62,649 bases of DNA from NCBI RefSeq assembly GCF_003002955.1, contig NZ_PVTJ01000016.1:1-62649 (forward strand), in the 5' to 3' direction. Positions within the stretch are counted from its first letter, which is position 1. The number at the start of each line of letters is the position of its first letter. The stretch comes from Glycomyces artemisiae (GTDB taxonomy: Bacteria > Actinomycetota > Actinomycetes > Mycobacteriales > Micromonosporaceae). The notes below the pieces were generated by a model. It was not told where the DNA came from. It saw only the letters and a program-made list of their open reading frames with translations, and ran no database searches. This document shows positions 16,034 through 25,173 of this stretch, in pieces. Both the position numbers and the translations under genes were made by a program.

Positions 16034-17237
16034 CGACCCGCGCCAGCACCGTGTCGAGCGAGTCGACGCCGACCACCGGGATGCCATACTGCCTCGCTTT
16101 GGACGCCTTCCCGGACATCGAGTCAGGGTCGGCGGCCACGACGAGGGCGGTCTTCTTGGTGACGTTCGGGGCGACGGTGAGACCGGCGGCCTCCAAGCGC
16201 TTGGCCCAGAACGACTTCGATTCGGCGAACGCGCCGGTGAGGACGGCAGTGTCGCCGCGCTTGAGGCGGAATTCCGTCTGCTGGAGAAGGGGAGCCGTTC
16301 CCTTCTCGGCCACGCGGAGCGCCGCATCGACGTCATCGGCAGGAAGGGACAGAAGCGCGGCGACCCGGTTCAGGTCGTCGCGTTCGGCGTCGGAGAGAAA
16401 CCCGTCCTCTAGCGCGGCGGTCGCGAGCGACAGCAGGTAGCCGCGGTGCAGCTCGATCGCGGCCGCGCGCCCGATGCCGAGTCCGGACGCCAGCGCGACG
16501 AGCGAGTCCGCCTCGGTCGCGGAGATGTGCCGGTCGACGAGTGCGCGGTCGAGCAGGGCGAGGTACATGTCCGCCTGCGGCGGGTCGGGGACGCGCGGAA
16601 TATGGTCGACGAGCCTGGCGAGGAACGCGCCGCCGTCGGACGCGCCGATGCCGCGGCGGACCGGTTCTGTCGCCCGCCTGGGGATCGGGGGCCACCGGGC
16701 CTCGCCGAGTCCCGCGGCGCGGTCGTCCCAGAGAGGCACCGTCCCCATGCTGTTGAGGTACAGCGTGAGGAGTTCCGCTGTGGCGAGGACATCGGACATG
16801 GCTTCGTGCGGGCGGTCGTTGGGGATGCCCGCGGCGAGGCAGCAGTCGGCGAGGCTGCGGCCGGCGTCGGGGAGGAAGTAGTCCGCCCACTGCATGGTGC
16901 AGACGCCGAAGTGGCCGAGGTTCGGGATCTCGCAGCCCAGCCGCAGGTACTCGTGCGCGAGCAGGCGGCTGTCGAAGGCGAGGTTGTGCGCGACCGGGAC
17001 GCGGCCTTCGAGGAGTCCGGCGACGTCCCCGGCGATCTGGTCGAACGTCGGGGCTTTCCGCACGTCGGCGGCGCGGATACCGTGCAGCTCCTGGGGTCCG
17101 AGGTCGCGCTGGGGGTTGACCAGCGTCTCCCAGGTCGCGGTGACAGTGCCGTGCCGGTCGAGCTGCGCCACGGCGATCTCGACGATCCGGTCCTTGTTGA
17201 ACAGGCCGGTGGTCTCCACATCGATGACCGCGTACAT
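16002..17237 (-). CDS. DnaQ-like 3'-5' exonuclease with C-terminal BRCT-like domain
   Basis: A 411-residue DNA metabolism protein. Residues 1-160 are a DEDDh exonuclease: DVETTG (Exo I), HNLAFDSR (Exo II) and HEAMSDVLAT (Exo III with the catalytic histidine). The middle (about 215-310) is helical and TerB-like. The end (about 325-400, LKRGDTAVLTGAFAESKSFW to VGVDSLDTVL) resembles a BRCT domain such as that of NAD-dependent ligase. Repair or proofreading-like processing is inferred. The ATG at 17237 has GGGAGA upstream. It overlaps the convergent TIGR03086 gene by 32 bp, so each mRNA carries antisense to the other 3' end. Confidence 0.88.
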   Translation of the reverse strand: MYAVIDVETTGLFNKDRIVEIAVAQLDRHGTVTATWETLVNPQRDLGPQELHGIRAADVRKAPTFDQIAGDVAGLLEGRVPVAHNLAFDSRLLAHEYLRLGCEIPNLGHFGVCTMQWADYFLPDAGRSLADCCLAAGIPNDRPHEAMSDVLATAELLTLYLNSMGTVPLWDDRAAGLGEARWPPIPRRATEPVRRGIGASDGGAFLARLVDHIPRVPDPPQADMYLALLDRALVDRHISATEADSLVALASGLGIGRAAAIELHRGYLLSLATAALEDGFLSDAERDDLNRVAALLSLPADDVDAALRVAEKGTAPLLQQTEFRLKRGDTAVLTGAFAESKSFWAKRLEAAGLTVAPNVTKKTALVVAADPDSMSGKASKARQYGIPVVGVDSLDTVLARVATGATQGSGR

Positions 17238-17323
17238 CGGATCTCCCGTCGCGTCGCGAAACAGAGACACAATGTAGCCGTTCACGGTCGCGTGCGAATC
17301 CTCTGAACGGTCGGGACCGCATG

Positions 17324-17355
17324 GCCTGCGGGGCGGCGGTGGCCGCCCCGCAGGC
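17324..17355 (-). terminator. Terminator hairpin after CBM2-DUF6055 gene
   Basis: GCCTGCGGGGCGGC (17324-17337) pairs perfectly with GCCGCCCCGCAGGC (17342-17355) around a GGTG loop, 12 bp beyond the stop at 17367. It lies between divergent-facing ends, so it serves the minus-strand secreted-protein gene. Confidence 0.78.
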
Positions 17356-17366
17356 TGATGGTCGGA

Positions 17367-19097
17367 TTAGGAGGGAGTGGCGCCGGTGATGGTGAGTTCG
17401 TAAGGGAACGGGTCGCCGACGCCGGTCTGCCACATCGTGTAGTTGCGGTGCACCGACGGGGTGGCCGCGACGACGAGCATCATGTGGGTCTCCCCGCTCT
17501 GGAGCGAGAAGTTCGCGGTCTGGCCCGGTGCGTAGAGCGGGCTGTAGCGGACCGAGAAGTCGGCCTTGACGGCCACGAGGCGGAAGCGCCAGTCGGCGCC
17601 GGAGAGGCTGGAGGCCCCGGTGAGTGCGACGCTGACGCTGGACGTGGTCGGGTTGAGCCGGATCATGCTGTGGCCGTACTGGTGCGGGGCGTCGGCGTTG
17701 CCGATCCGGTAGCGGTTCGAGCCGAGGCTCGTCAGCGGATCGGTGTGCAGCGGACGGTAGCTGCCGCCGCCGCGCCACAGGTCGGAGCGCATGGCCGCGC
17801 CCTGGTCGAAGTCGTAGACGACCTGCCTGGAGGTCATCTCGCCGATGAGCGTTGCGAATTCCTGCTGGTCGAGTTGCAGGACGCGCTTGATCGTGTCGAT
17901 CGGATGCTCGCCCTGCTCGGCCTCGAACCAGAGCCGGTCGACGGCTTCGGCGCCGTAGAGTTCGGCGATCGTGTCGAACATCAGCCAGTCGCCGTAGTAG
18001 GTCTCCTGTGCGAGCCAGCGGAAGTGCTGTCGGTCCACATAGTACCCGGAGCCGACGACGACCTCGGGCCGCTGCATGCGCGCCATGTAGTTCGCGTGGG
18101 CCTCCCATACCGGCCCGGCGACGGGGTTGCCCGCGCCCCAGCCGCCGCCGTTCCCGTTGGCGATGTTGATGTCCACGGCGTAGGACTGGAGGATGTGGTT
18201 GAACTCGTGCGACTCGACCCAGTCGTCCCAGATCTTGTCGTACGGCAGGCACATGTGGCCCACGCCGATGTCGTCGGGCCCGGCCCAGTTCGCGGGCGGC
18301 AGGAAGCCGTTCGACCAGGTGCCGCACAGGTACAAGTTGATCCGGTACCGCGACCCGACACTGTGGTCGGCCGGGTTCACGAAGTCGACCTGGTCGACGT
18401 AGTAGTCGTAGATCTCCTCCATGTGGTCCGCGACCCACTGCGGGTAGTTCGCGTACCCGTGCTGCCGGCCCCACGCGACGGCGTCGATCGCATCGCCCCA
18501 GCGGACCGTGAAGTTCGCCGACTCCACGTAGTTGTCGGTCTCCGCGCCGGCCTCGATGAGGAACGACGGCGTGCGGGTCTGCTTCTGCTGCTGCGGGTTC
18601 CCGGTCGGCGTCTCGGTCGGCTCGCCGGCGGTCGGCGTCTGCGTGGGCGTCGAGGTGCCGCCGCACGCGGTCCCGTTGACCTTGAACCCGGTCGGGATCG
18701 TCCCGGTCCCGGTGACGGTCATGCCGAACACCTCGCGGGTCTGGCCCGCCGAGACCTGCGCGTTCCAGCCGACGTCCTCGCCGGTGAAGTGCGCGCCGGA
18801 CACCGCGAAGTCCACGTTCCACGCGTTCTGCACGGACGACCCGCTCGGAAGGTCGAACTCGACCTTCCAGCCGTTCAGCCCGTCCGACCCGGCCTTGATC
18901 GAGACCGAGGCGTTGTGCCCGGTCCCCCACTGCGACGTGATCGCGTACTGCACCGAGTCGCACGCGGCGGCCGATGCCGGGCCGGCCGCGACGAACGCCA
19001 GCGACGCCGCCAGCAGCACCCCGCACGCCGCGAACACCGCTGCGGCCTTTCGCCGCAGCCGCACGCGCGCACGACCGTCCTTGGGTATGACTTCCAT
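17367..19097 (-). CDS. Secreted CBM2 protein with DUF6055 zincin-like domain
   Basis: A 576-residue exported protein. The signal peptide ends near residue 44 (GPASAA). Residues 46-146 are a family 2 carbohydrate-binding module, with tryptophans of the cellulose-binding face (WGTGHN, GWKVEFDL, WNVDF, GWNAQV). A Thr/Pro linker (148-175) joins it to a DUF6055 domain (about 178-460). That domain contains HEFNH (297-301), an HExxH zinc motif, and a downstream glutamate in WEAHANYM (E332), a gluzincin-like pattern. The last about 110 residues look like a beta-sandwich. Peptidase activity is inference; DUF6055 has no settled function. The ATG at 19097 follows GAGGAG. A terminator lies just downstream. 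Confidence 0.86.
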   Translation of the reverse strand: MEVIPKDGRARVRLRRKAAAVFAACGVLLAASLAFVAAGPASAAACDSVQYAITSQWGTGHNASVSIKAGSDGLNGWKVEFDLPSGSSVQNAWNVDFAVSGAHFTGEDVGWNAQVSAGQTREVFGMTVTGTGTIPTGFKVNGTACGGTSTPTQTPTAGEPTETPTGNPQQQKQTRTPSFLIEAGAETDNYVESANFTVRWGDAIDAVAWGRQHGYANYPQWVADHMEEIYDYYVDQVDFVNPADHSVGSRYRINLYLCGTWSNGFLPPANWAGPDDIGVGHMCLPYDKIWDDWVESHEFNHILQSYAVDINIANGNGGGWGAGNPVAGPVWEAHANYMARMQRPEVVVGSGYYVDRQHFRWLAQETYYGDWLMFDTIAELYGAEAVDRLWFEAEQGEHPIDTIKRVLQLDQQEFATLIGEMTSRQVVYDFDQGAAMRSDLWRGGGSYRPLHTDPLTSLGSNRYRIGNADAPHQYGHSMIRLNPTTSSVSVALTGASSLSGADWRFRLVAVKADFSVRYSPLYAPGQTANFSLQSGETHMMLVVAATPSVHRNYTMWQTGVGDPFPYELTITGATPS

Positions 19098-19274
19098 CGG
19101 TTGAGCTCCTCAAGATAGGGGGCTCAGCCGTCCCCGGTTGTCGAGGACCCGAACCCCCGCAACCGGAGGGCTCGTACGGACGACTGCCCAAACATTCAAG
19201 TAGATCGATATTAGGGCAAACATCCGCGCGAAGCAACCCGGCCCGGCCGCCGGAGCGGTCCCGTCGGCACCGGC

Positions 19275-20984
19275 CTACTCGACGCCCGCGGCCTCCTTCA
19301 GGAACCGCTCCGTGAACCCCCTGGTCCGCGCGAGGTCGCTCAGCCGCTGCTTGGACGATTCCGCGTCCGTCATCCGCTCCAGCCGCCCCACCATCAGGCT
19401 GACCAGCCGCTCGACCTCGTCGCGGTCCCATATCTTCTGGAGCAGCGCCTCGCAGTACCGCGTCGCCTTCGCCGGGCTCGCAGGCAGCTTCTCGCCGTTC
19501 GAGAACCGCGCCACGACGGCGGCCATGAGCATGAACCTGACGGGCCGCCACTTGGCCGCGACCCGGTTGTTCCGGAACAGCCATTCGACCTGGTACCAGG
19601 TCGCGGCGGCCGTGTAGTACGCGATGGCGTGCGTCTCCGGATGGAAGATCCTGAGCGCCGGGTCGCGCCGCAGTTTCGCGGTCCGCGACGCCTCGTGGAC
19701 GTGCCCGCGGAACACTGACGCGTACGCCTGGACGAGCTGGTTCTGCCTGATGACCCGCGTCATGGTGACAGAGCGCGCCTCGTACTGGCCGCTGCGCCGC
19801 TCGTAGTACAGGTCCTTTCGGGTTTGGAAGAACGCCTCGATGTCCTTGTGGATCTGCTGGTCGGCCCGCAGGTCCTCGGGCGCGATCTCGGTCTGCCGGT
19901 TGGTGGCGACCGTGATGTCGCCCGCGATCTCGCTGTTCTCGGTCTCGATCACGATGAGCTTGACGTGCACGTCGTCGGTCAGCTTGTCGCGGTTCTCGAA
20001 GAGCACGTGCCCGGTCTGGCAGCCGTTGACGATCTGGAAGTCGCTCATGTGGCACTCGACGCCGGAGGTGTCGAAATGCTCGGCGAGGACCGTGATCCCG
20101 TTGTTGAGCACGGCGAAGCGCCTGCGCTTGGCAGGGTCGGCGAGCGTCAGCGCGATGCCGTCGTTGACCTCGTTCTGCGCGCCGAGGAACTCCCGCAGGT
20201 TGTCCTCGAACAGGAACTTCCGGATGCTGCCGCCCTCGTCGACCAGCAGGCTCTCCACGATGACCGAGGCCGGGATGGTGCCCATCCACGCCTCCTTGAC
20301 GCCCTCCATCACCGGGATCGCGGTCCGGCTCGGCCAGTCGAAATGGACCTTCACCTTCCGGAGAGTGCGCTTGAACAGCCGGTCGAGCTCGCGCCAGCCG
20401 ACTGCGGCGAACCGGACCGACTGGAACCGGCCCAACTCGTCGAGCGAGGCCTCCGCGGACCGGCACTTCTCCAGGAGATCCTCGTTGGGCTCCTGTCCGC
20501 AGTGGACGTACCGCACCTCCAGCCGCGGGCTGTGCTCGGTCAGCTTGTGCTGGTTGTCGTAGACGAGCCCCAGCGCGTCGTGCAGCTCGACCACCTCCGG
20601 CGACGCCGAGTACGAGATCGGCGGCCGCGCGCAGATCTGCCGCAGGTTGTCGGCGAGGTCGGCCACCACCTTGCCCTCGTAGGACCCGCTCGTCTTGGCC
20701 TGCACCACGATCACGACCACGTTCAGCTCGCGGCTCGCCTCCACCGCGTGCTTCACGCCGTCGAAGTCGTGGAACAGGTCCCCGTTCACGACGATGCCCC
20801 AGGCGTCCACGCCCAGGTCGTTCCCGCCGCCGGTCCGGTGGAGCTCGGGCTCGAACTTGTCCTCGTGGAACCGGTGGAGCACGCAGTACGCGGCGAACAC
20901 CTCGAACAGCTGGGCGTCGTCCAGTCCGGGCAGGTCCTGGTCGCTCCTGAAGGCGGCCAGTCGCTCACGGATGACCTCGTTCAT
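19275..20984 (-). CDS. AIPR family protein with PD-(D/E)xK-like nuclease motif
   Basis: A 569-residue cytosolic protein of the AIPR (abortive infection phage resistance) family. The N-terminal 130 residues carry a restriction-endonuclease-like core: E45/E47 in a helix, GVD (D60) and VQAK (Q95, K97), matching a D-QxK nuclease site. The AIPR domain follows (about 230-480), with the signature blocks VLNNGITVLAEH, FQIVNGCQTGHVLF and ATNRQTEIAPEDLRA. It is probably the effector of the operon. Its ATG overlaps the stop of the upstream ATPase gene (20981-20984), so translation is coupled. The AIPR family is linked to phage abortive infection; nuclease activity here is inferred from motifs. Confidence 0.85.
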   Translation of the reverse strand: MNEVIRERLAAFRSDQDLPGLDDAQLFEVFAAYCVLHRFHEDKFEPELHRTGGGNDLGVDAWGIVVNGDLFHDFDGVKHAVEASRELNVVVIVVQAKTSGSYEGKVVADLADNLRQICARPPISYSASPEVVELHDALGLVYDNQHKLTEHSPRLEVRYVHCGQEPNEDLLEKCRSAEASLDELGRFQSVRFAAVGWRELDRLFKRTLRKVKVHFDWPSRTAIPVMEGVKEAWMGTIPASVIVESLLVDEGGSIRKFLFEDNLREFLGAQNEVNDGIALTLADPAKRRRFAVLNNGITVLAEHFDTSGVECHMSDFQIVNGCQTGHVLFENRDKLTDDVHVKLIVIETENSEIAGDITVATNRQTEIAPEDLRADQQIHKDIEAFFQTRKDLYYERRSGQYEARSVTMTRVIRQNQLVQAYASVFRGHVHEASRTAKLRRDPALRIFHPETHAIAYYTAAATWYQVEWLFRNNRVAAKWRPVRFMLMAAVVARFSNGEKLPASPAKATRYCEALLQKIWDRDEVERLVSLMVGRLERMTDAESSKQRLSDLARTRGFTERFLKEAAGVE

Positions 20985-23900
20985 TCGCCCGCCTCCTCGC
21001 CGGACCGGCGGACCGCCGCCAGGATCTCCTCGGCGGTGGGCGCGGTGGACGGGTGGTGGGACAGGCACATCGGCACGTCCACGCGCTCGGTCGGCGACCC
21101 GTCCGCGGCGAGGTAGAACTGCCCGGCTGCGAGGTGCGCCAGGTCCACCGGCGACCCGCCCTTGCTCTGCGCGACCTCGGTCGCGGCCGCGATCTGCGAG
21201 GGCGCGTTGATCCTGCCGTACCAGTGGGTGGCGCAGTTCCCGACGATCCGGTTGTGGATGCCCTTCGGGGACTGGGTCGCGAACAGCATGCCCAGGCCGT
21301 ACTTCCGTGCCTGCGACACCAGGGCCAAAGTGGAGTCGAGGCAGATCGTGGAGCCGATCGAAGGAGCCAGTGTCTGCGCCTCGTCGAGCACCAGCAGCCC
21401 CGAGAGCGGCACCCCGTTGTCGGCGGGATTCCGCTTCGCCCAGGAGAACAGCGCGAGTTCGAGCTGGTTCACGAACCCCTGCCGCTGCTCCTCCGTGGGC
21501 AGTCCCATGAAGTTCACCACGGAGATCCGCGCCCGCTTCCCCTTCGAGGGCGTGAGGAGCACCCCGGGGTCCAGCGGCCGCCCCGCGCCCGCGAACACCC
21601 GGTCGTTGACGACGGCGGCCCGCAGCGTCGAGGCGATCTGCGCCGCGATGTCGGCGGCCTTCCCGATCGAGCTCGCGCCCTCGGGCAGCTCCTCCAGGTA
21701 AGCGAGGAAGCCCGCGAAATCGGAGCTCCCGTCCCTCGCGTACGCCGCCAGCGCCTGCCGCAGGACCGCCCGCGCGTGGTCGTCCCTCGGCGTCGACTTC
21801 CCGATCCTCGCCCTCGGCACGAGCGAGGCGACGGCCGTGTCGACCGCGATCTCGAACTCGTCGTCGTCGGCGACGACCGCGGAGAAGTCGGGCAGCGGCT
21901 GAAAGCTCAAGGGCCGCCCGCGATTGCGCCCCGGCGTCCACACCAGGACCTCGACGGTGCGGCCGTACTCCCCGGCCCAGGCCTCGTCGCCGTCCAGCCA
22001 GCTGCTCGGGGCGTGGGGCCAGCGGTCGCCGAGACGGGACAGGTCGTTGTTCGGGTCGAGGACGATCGAGGAGACCCCTTGCAGCGCAGCGGTCTCGATG
22101 ATCCGTCGGAGCAGGACGGTCTTGCCTGAGCCGGAGCCGGCGAACACGCCGATGTGCTTCGGCATCGCCCAGAGGTCGGCGTAGACGGGCCGGAGTTCCG
22201 GGGACCGCCCGATCACCGGGGCCTTCGGCGCGGGGGCCGGTGTTCCGTTGGCCGAGCGGGAGATGCGGAGCTGCCCGCGGCCCTCCTCGCCGATGGCGCC
22301 CACGTTGCTCGTGGCGCCGTCGCCGAGGGCGCCGACGTTGATGCTGCCGCCTTTCGCGTTGCCGCCGTTGGCGATGGCCGTCGCGCTGGTGAGCGGGACG
22401 TCGATGTAGACGCGGTGGTCGACGGTCTCGGTCCGCTTCACGTCGGGTCTGGTCTCGCCGGTGGGCTGGACGGGGATCGGCGGGGCCTGCTGCGCGGGCG
22501 TCTCGGGCGGGCGACCGAACAACGCCTGCATGAGGTTGGTGCGGGAGGCGGGGCGCCGCAGGCGCAGCCATTCGTCGAGATGCGGGACGCGCTCGGACTC
22601 CATGCGGGCGAGGGCGGCGAAGGCGTTGTAGTCCTCGTCAGAGGCGAGGATCTCCAGGCCGTCCCGCTGGACCTTCTCGATCCACTGCCAGGCCTTGGCG
22701 CTGGAGGACCACTTGCGCCACTTGTCGCGGGGCGCGGTCACCCAGAGGATGCCCTGGTGGCTCTCGATCGGGTCGTCCTCGCCGAGTTTCGCCCAGTTGC
22801 AGAACGAGCGGAGCCGGTAGAACACGCTCGTGGCGTTGTCGGTGGCGATGGCCCTGAACACCAGCCGCTTCGGGCGCTCGCCGGAGCGGTCGCGCACCTC
22901 CACGTGGTAGCTCTGGCTCTCCCCGGCCGAGGGACTCACCTCGAAGGCGTCCCGGTCCCTCCTCGCCTCGATCCGGTACGCGCGCAGCCCTGCGACCAGG
23001 AGCGGGCGGAGGTTCCTGAACTCCTCCTCGGGGCTGGCGCCTTCTTCGCGGACCGCTTCGTCGCGGTACTGCTCGTACTTCGCGTCGAGGTCCGCGAGCG
23101 GCTCGGTCTCGGCGCGGGTCCGGTCCTCGGTCGCCGGCTGGACGACGGTGTCGAGCCGTTCGAGCTCGGTGACCGCTCCGGCGGAGACGCAGGCGTGGAT
23201 GTGGAGCGATGCGGTGCGCAGGAGCTGGCGGGGGCTGTAGTTCATCGCCTGGTCCAGCGCCTTGAGCGGGAACGGGTAGCTCGGGTACGGCGGCGTGAAG
23301 CCCGTCTCGCGGTATACGGGGGCGAGGACCGCGGCGAGGAGGTCGGCTGCGACCTCCGGGCTCGGCACCGCGCCGTCGAGGTACACCGGGGGCTCGAACC
23401 GCTGCGCGATTGTCGCCGTCGTATGGCTTGCGAACTCGCGCCACGTGTTCCGCAGGCATGCGACGAGGACGGTGGTCCTCCGCGTCTCGTCGCGCACGTC
23501 GACGAGGTTCACGCCGAGCATGTCGAGCAGAGCGCCGGCGCTGACCCGGCGCTTCTGGTCGGTGCGGTTGCTCGACGCCCGCACGATGTCGTCGACCTGG
23601 TCGACGGCGACCACCGTCGCGCCGCAGATCGACATGAGGCGGGACAGGTCCCGCACGGTGCCTTTGGGAGACGTGCGGTTCGCCGCGGAGAGTCCGAGCT
23701 CGTGGAAGACGTCCGCTTCGCCGCCGTTGAGGAACTCGTCTGCGGCGCTTGAGACGAACTCATCGCGGGAGTGGAGGTAGACGAGCGCCTTCAGAGTCCA
23801 CCGGGCGCTGCCGAGGGCCGGGTCGAGTTCGCGGACCGCCTCGATGAACCGCGACGCAGATTCCGCATCGGGGCGGCGGTCGCCCAGGACCTGGCGCCGC

Positions 23901-24316
23901 ACCTTGTCCGGGACCGACGCCTTGGCGGCGAGCGTTTCGAGGAGGTGGGCGAGGCCGGTGCGGGCGGCGCGGTGCGGCATGGTGAGCGCTTCGCGGTAGC
24001 TGCCGACGAGGTTCGGCCAGAACTGGTCGAGGTGCAGGATGCTGAGCCGGACGAAGAAGCCGCCGCGCATCTGCACGTTGATGCGGGTCTGGCCGAGGAG
24101 GTGGCTCTTGCCGTGACCGCCTTCGCCGAGCACCGGCAGGCCGTACACGCTCGACCGGCGGCTGCGCTCGGCGAGGTCGATCTGCGCCTCCACTGCGGAC
24201 ATCGCGGTCTGGTTGATGCCCTTGACATGCGGCCGCGAATGCTCGTCCCAGATATCCTCCGGCGTGACCGCGAAGTCGCTCGGGGCCCTGCGGAGTGCCT
24301 CCAGTGCGTCGCTCAT
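20981..24316 (-). CDS. Dual P-loop ATPase: AAA/STAND-like N-terminus fused to HerA/DUF87-like motor
   Basis: A 1111-residue cytosolic ATPase with two nucleotide-binding modules. The first has Walker A GEGGHGKS (64-71) and Walker B VVAVDQVDD (about 235-243), followed by a helical part. A glycine-rich linker (about 648-681, NVGALGDGATSNVGAIG type) leads to a HerA/VirB4-like module: Walker A GSGSGKT (727-733), Walker B LLVLDEA (974-980), and ATQSPKGI (1013-1020). HerA-type motors form hexamers that pump DNA or assemble nuclease partners. It overlaps the upstream gene by ATGA (24313-24316) and the AIPR gene by four bases (20981-20984). I propose it senses or loads phage DNA for the AIPR nuclease. 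Confidence 0.83.
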   Translation of the reverse strand: MSDALEALRRAPSDFAVTPEDIWDEHSRPHVKGINQTAMSAVEAQIDLAERSRRSSVYGLPVLGEGGHGKSHLLGQTRINVQMRGGFFVRLSILHLDQFWPNLVGSYREALTMPHRAARTGLAHLLETLAAKASVPDKVRRQVLGDRRPDAESASRFIEAVRELDPALGSARWTLKALVYLHSRDEFVSSAADEFLNGGEADVFHELGLSAANRTSPKGTVRDLSRLMSICGATVVAVDQVDDIVRASSNRTDQKRRVSAGALLDMLGVNLVDVRDETRRTTVLVACLRNTWREFASHTTATIAQRFEPPVYLDGAVPSPEVAADLLAAVLAPVYRETGFTPPYPSYPFPLKALDQAMNYSPRQLLRTASLHIHACVSAGAVTELERLDTVVQPATEDRTRAETEPLADLDAKYEQYRDEAVREEGASPEEEFRNLRPLLVAGLRAYRIEARRDRDAFEVSPSAGESQSYHVEVRDRSGERPKRLVFRAIATDNATSVFYRLRSFCNWAKLGEDDPIESHQGILWVTAPRDKWRKWSSSAKAWQWIEKVQRDGLEILASDEDYNAFAALARMESERVPHLDEWLRLRRPASRTNLMQALFGRPPETPAQQAPPIPVQPTGETRPDVKRTETVDHRVYIDVPLTSATAIANGGNAKGGSINVGALGDGATSNVGAIGEEGRGQLRISRSANGTPAPAPKAPVIGRSPELRPVYADLWAMPKHIGVFAGSGSGKTVLLRRIIETAALQGVSSIVLDPNNDLSRLGDRWPHAPSSWLDGDEAWAGEYGRTVEVLVWTPGRNRGRPLSFQPLPDFSAVVADDDEFEIAVDTAVASLVPRARIGKSTPRDDHARAVLRQALAAYARDGSSDFAGFLAYLEELPEGASSIGKAADIAAQIASTLRAAVVNDRVFAGAGRPLDPGVLLTPSKGKRARISVVNFMGLPTEEQRQGFVNQLELALFSWAKRNPADNGVPLSGLLVLDEAQTLAPSIGSTICLDSTLALVSQARKYGLGMLFATQSPKGIHNRIVGNCATHWYGRINAPSQIAAATEVAQSKGGSPVDLAHLAAGQFYLAADGSPTERVDVPMCLSHHPSTAPTAEEILAAVRRSGEEAGE

Positions 24317-24990
24317 CGCACCTCGATCCCTATGAGGTGGCGGGACTCTCCACCCAGCCAGAGGGCGGCGGCGCGGTCGGCGTCGGTGAGGGTCTTCTGG
24401 TTCGACTCGGGGATCAGCTGGATCTCCCGCAGGGTGTGCAGTTCGGCGAGGACCTTGTCGACCTCCTCCCTGACGGCGTCGTCGAGCCGCTCCCGCAGGG
24501 CGAGGAGGGGCACCCAGTCGGCGGTGTCGCCGGTCAGTTCGCGGTAGGTGGCGATGATCCTGTCGGCCAAGGTCTCGGCGACCGGTTCGGGCTCGGGGTA
24601 GATGTCCGCGAGTTCAATCTTGGCCCGGTCCATGTGGGCGGAGAAGTCCTGGATCACGGCCCAGAGGATGCGGGCGGTCTTCTGACTGATCTTGGCCGGA
24701 GCGGGTTTGGGAAGGAGCTCCCGCACCGCCAGCCAGCCCGGGTCGGTGAGCTCGTACGTGAAGGGCTTGGTGCCCCTGTCGATCGAGATCAGGCCCTTGT
24801 CGGTCAGCGATTTCTGCGCGGCGGGCTCCACCTTGTCGTAGCCGAACGCGATCTTGAACTTGCCAGTGGTGCCGCTTCCCCTCAGGTGCACGAGCGAGAG
24901 CAGCAGGTTGAACTCGGGGACGCTGAATTCGAGGTCGGACATAGGGAGGTCCATTCCATAGCGCATTGAAGGTGGGAGGAATACAGGCAC
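24313..24990 (-). CDS. Winged-helix protein, first gene of candidate defence operon
   Basis: A 225-residue cytosolic protein that I do not recognise by name. Residues about 22-85 fit a winged helix (FNLLLSLVHLRGSG, then QKSLTDKGLISIDRGTKPFTYELT with the wing). The remainder is helical and charged (about 95-200). It could bind DNA or act as an adaptor for the ATPase. The start is uncertain: GTG at 24990 has GGGAAGG upstream, whereas an ATG at 24942 (MSDLEFSVPEF) starts nearer the conserved part but lacks a ribosome site. Its last bases overlap the ATPase start (ATGA, 24313-24316). It heads the three-gene operon. Confidence 0.72.
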   Translation of the reverse strand: MPVFLPPSMRYGMDLPMSDLEFSVPEFNLLLSLVHLRGSGTTGKFKIAFGYDKVEPAAQKSLTDKGLISIDRGTKPFTYELTDPGWLAVRELLPKPAPAKISQKTARILWAVIQDFSAHMDRAKIELADIYPEPEPVAETLADRIIATYRELTGDTADWVPLLALRERLDDAVREEVDKVLAELHTLREIQLIPESNQKTLTDADRAAALWLGGESRHLIGIEVR

Positions 24991-25075
24991 AGTACCTTCC
25001 CGATCAGCGTTTGTCAGCCCTAGGACGCCCGCCGGGTCCGCTCCCCGAAGCGCGGTCGAAGTTGATCTTGACCTG

Positions 25076-25093
25076 CGAATGGATTACCATTCG
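25076..25093. promoter_or_regulatory. Perfect inverted repeat upstream of the defence operon
   Basis: CGAATGG (25076-25082) and CCATTCG (25087-25093) form a 7-bp inverted repeat around ATTA, in an unusually AT-rich stretch about 90 bp upstream of the operon start. TTCGACAAT occurs at 25090-25098 and again at about 25146-25154. A repressor or promoter site is likely, but its protein is unknown. Confidence 0.5.
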
Positions 25094-25173
25094 ACAATAA
25101 TCGAACGCATGTATGACCGCACCTGATCGCGTCTGTCCGACCCGATTTCGACAATCCACTCCGAGACCACAAT

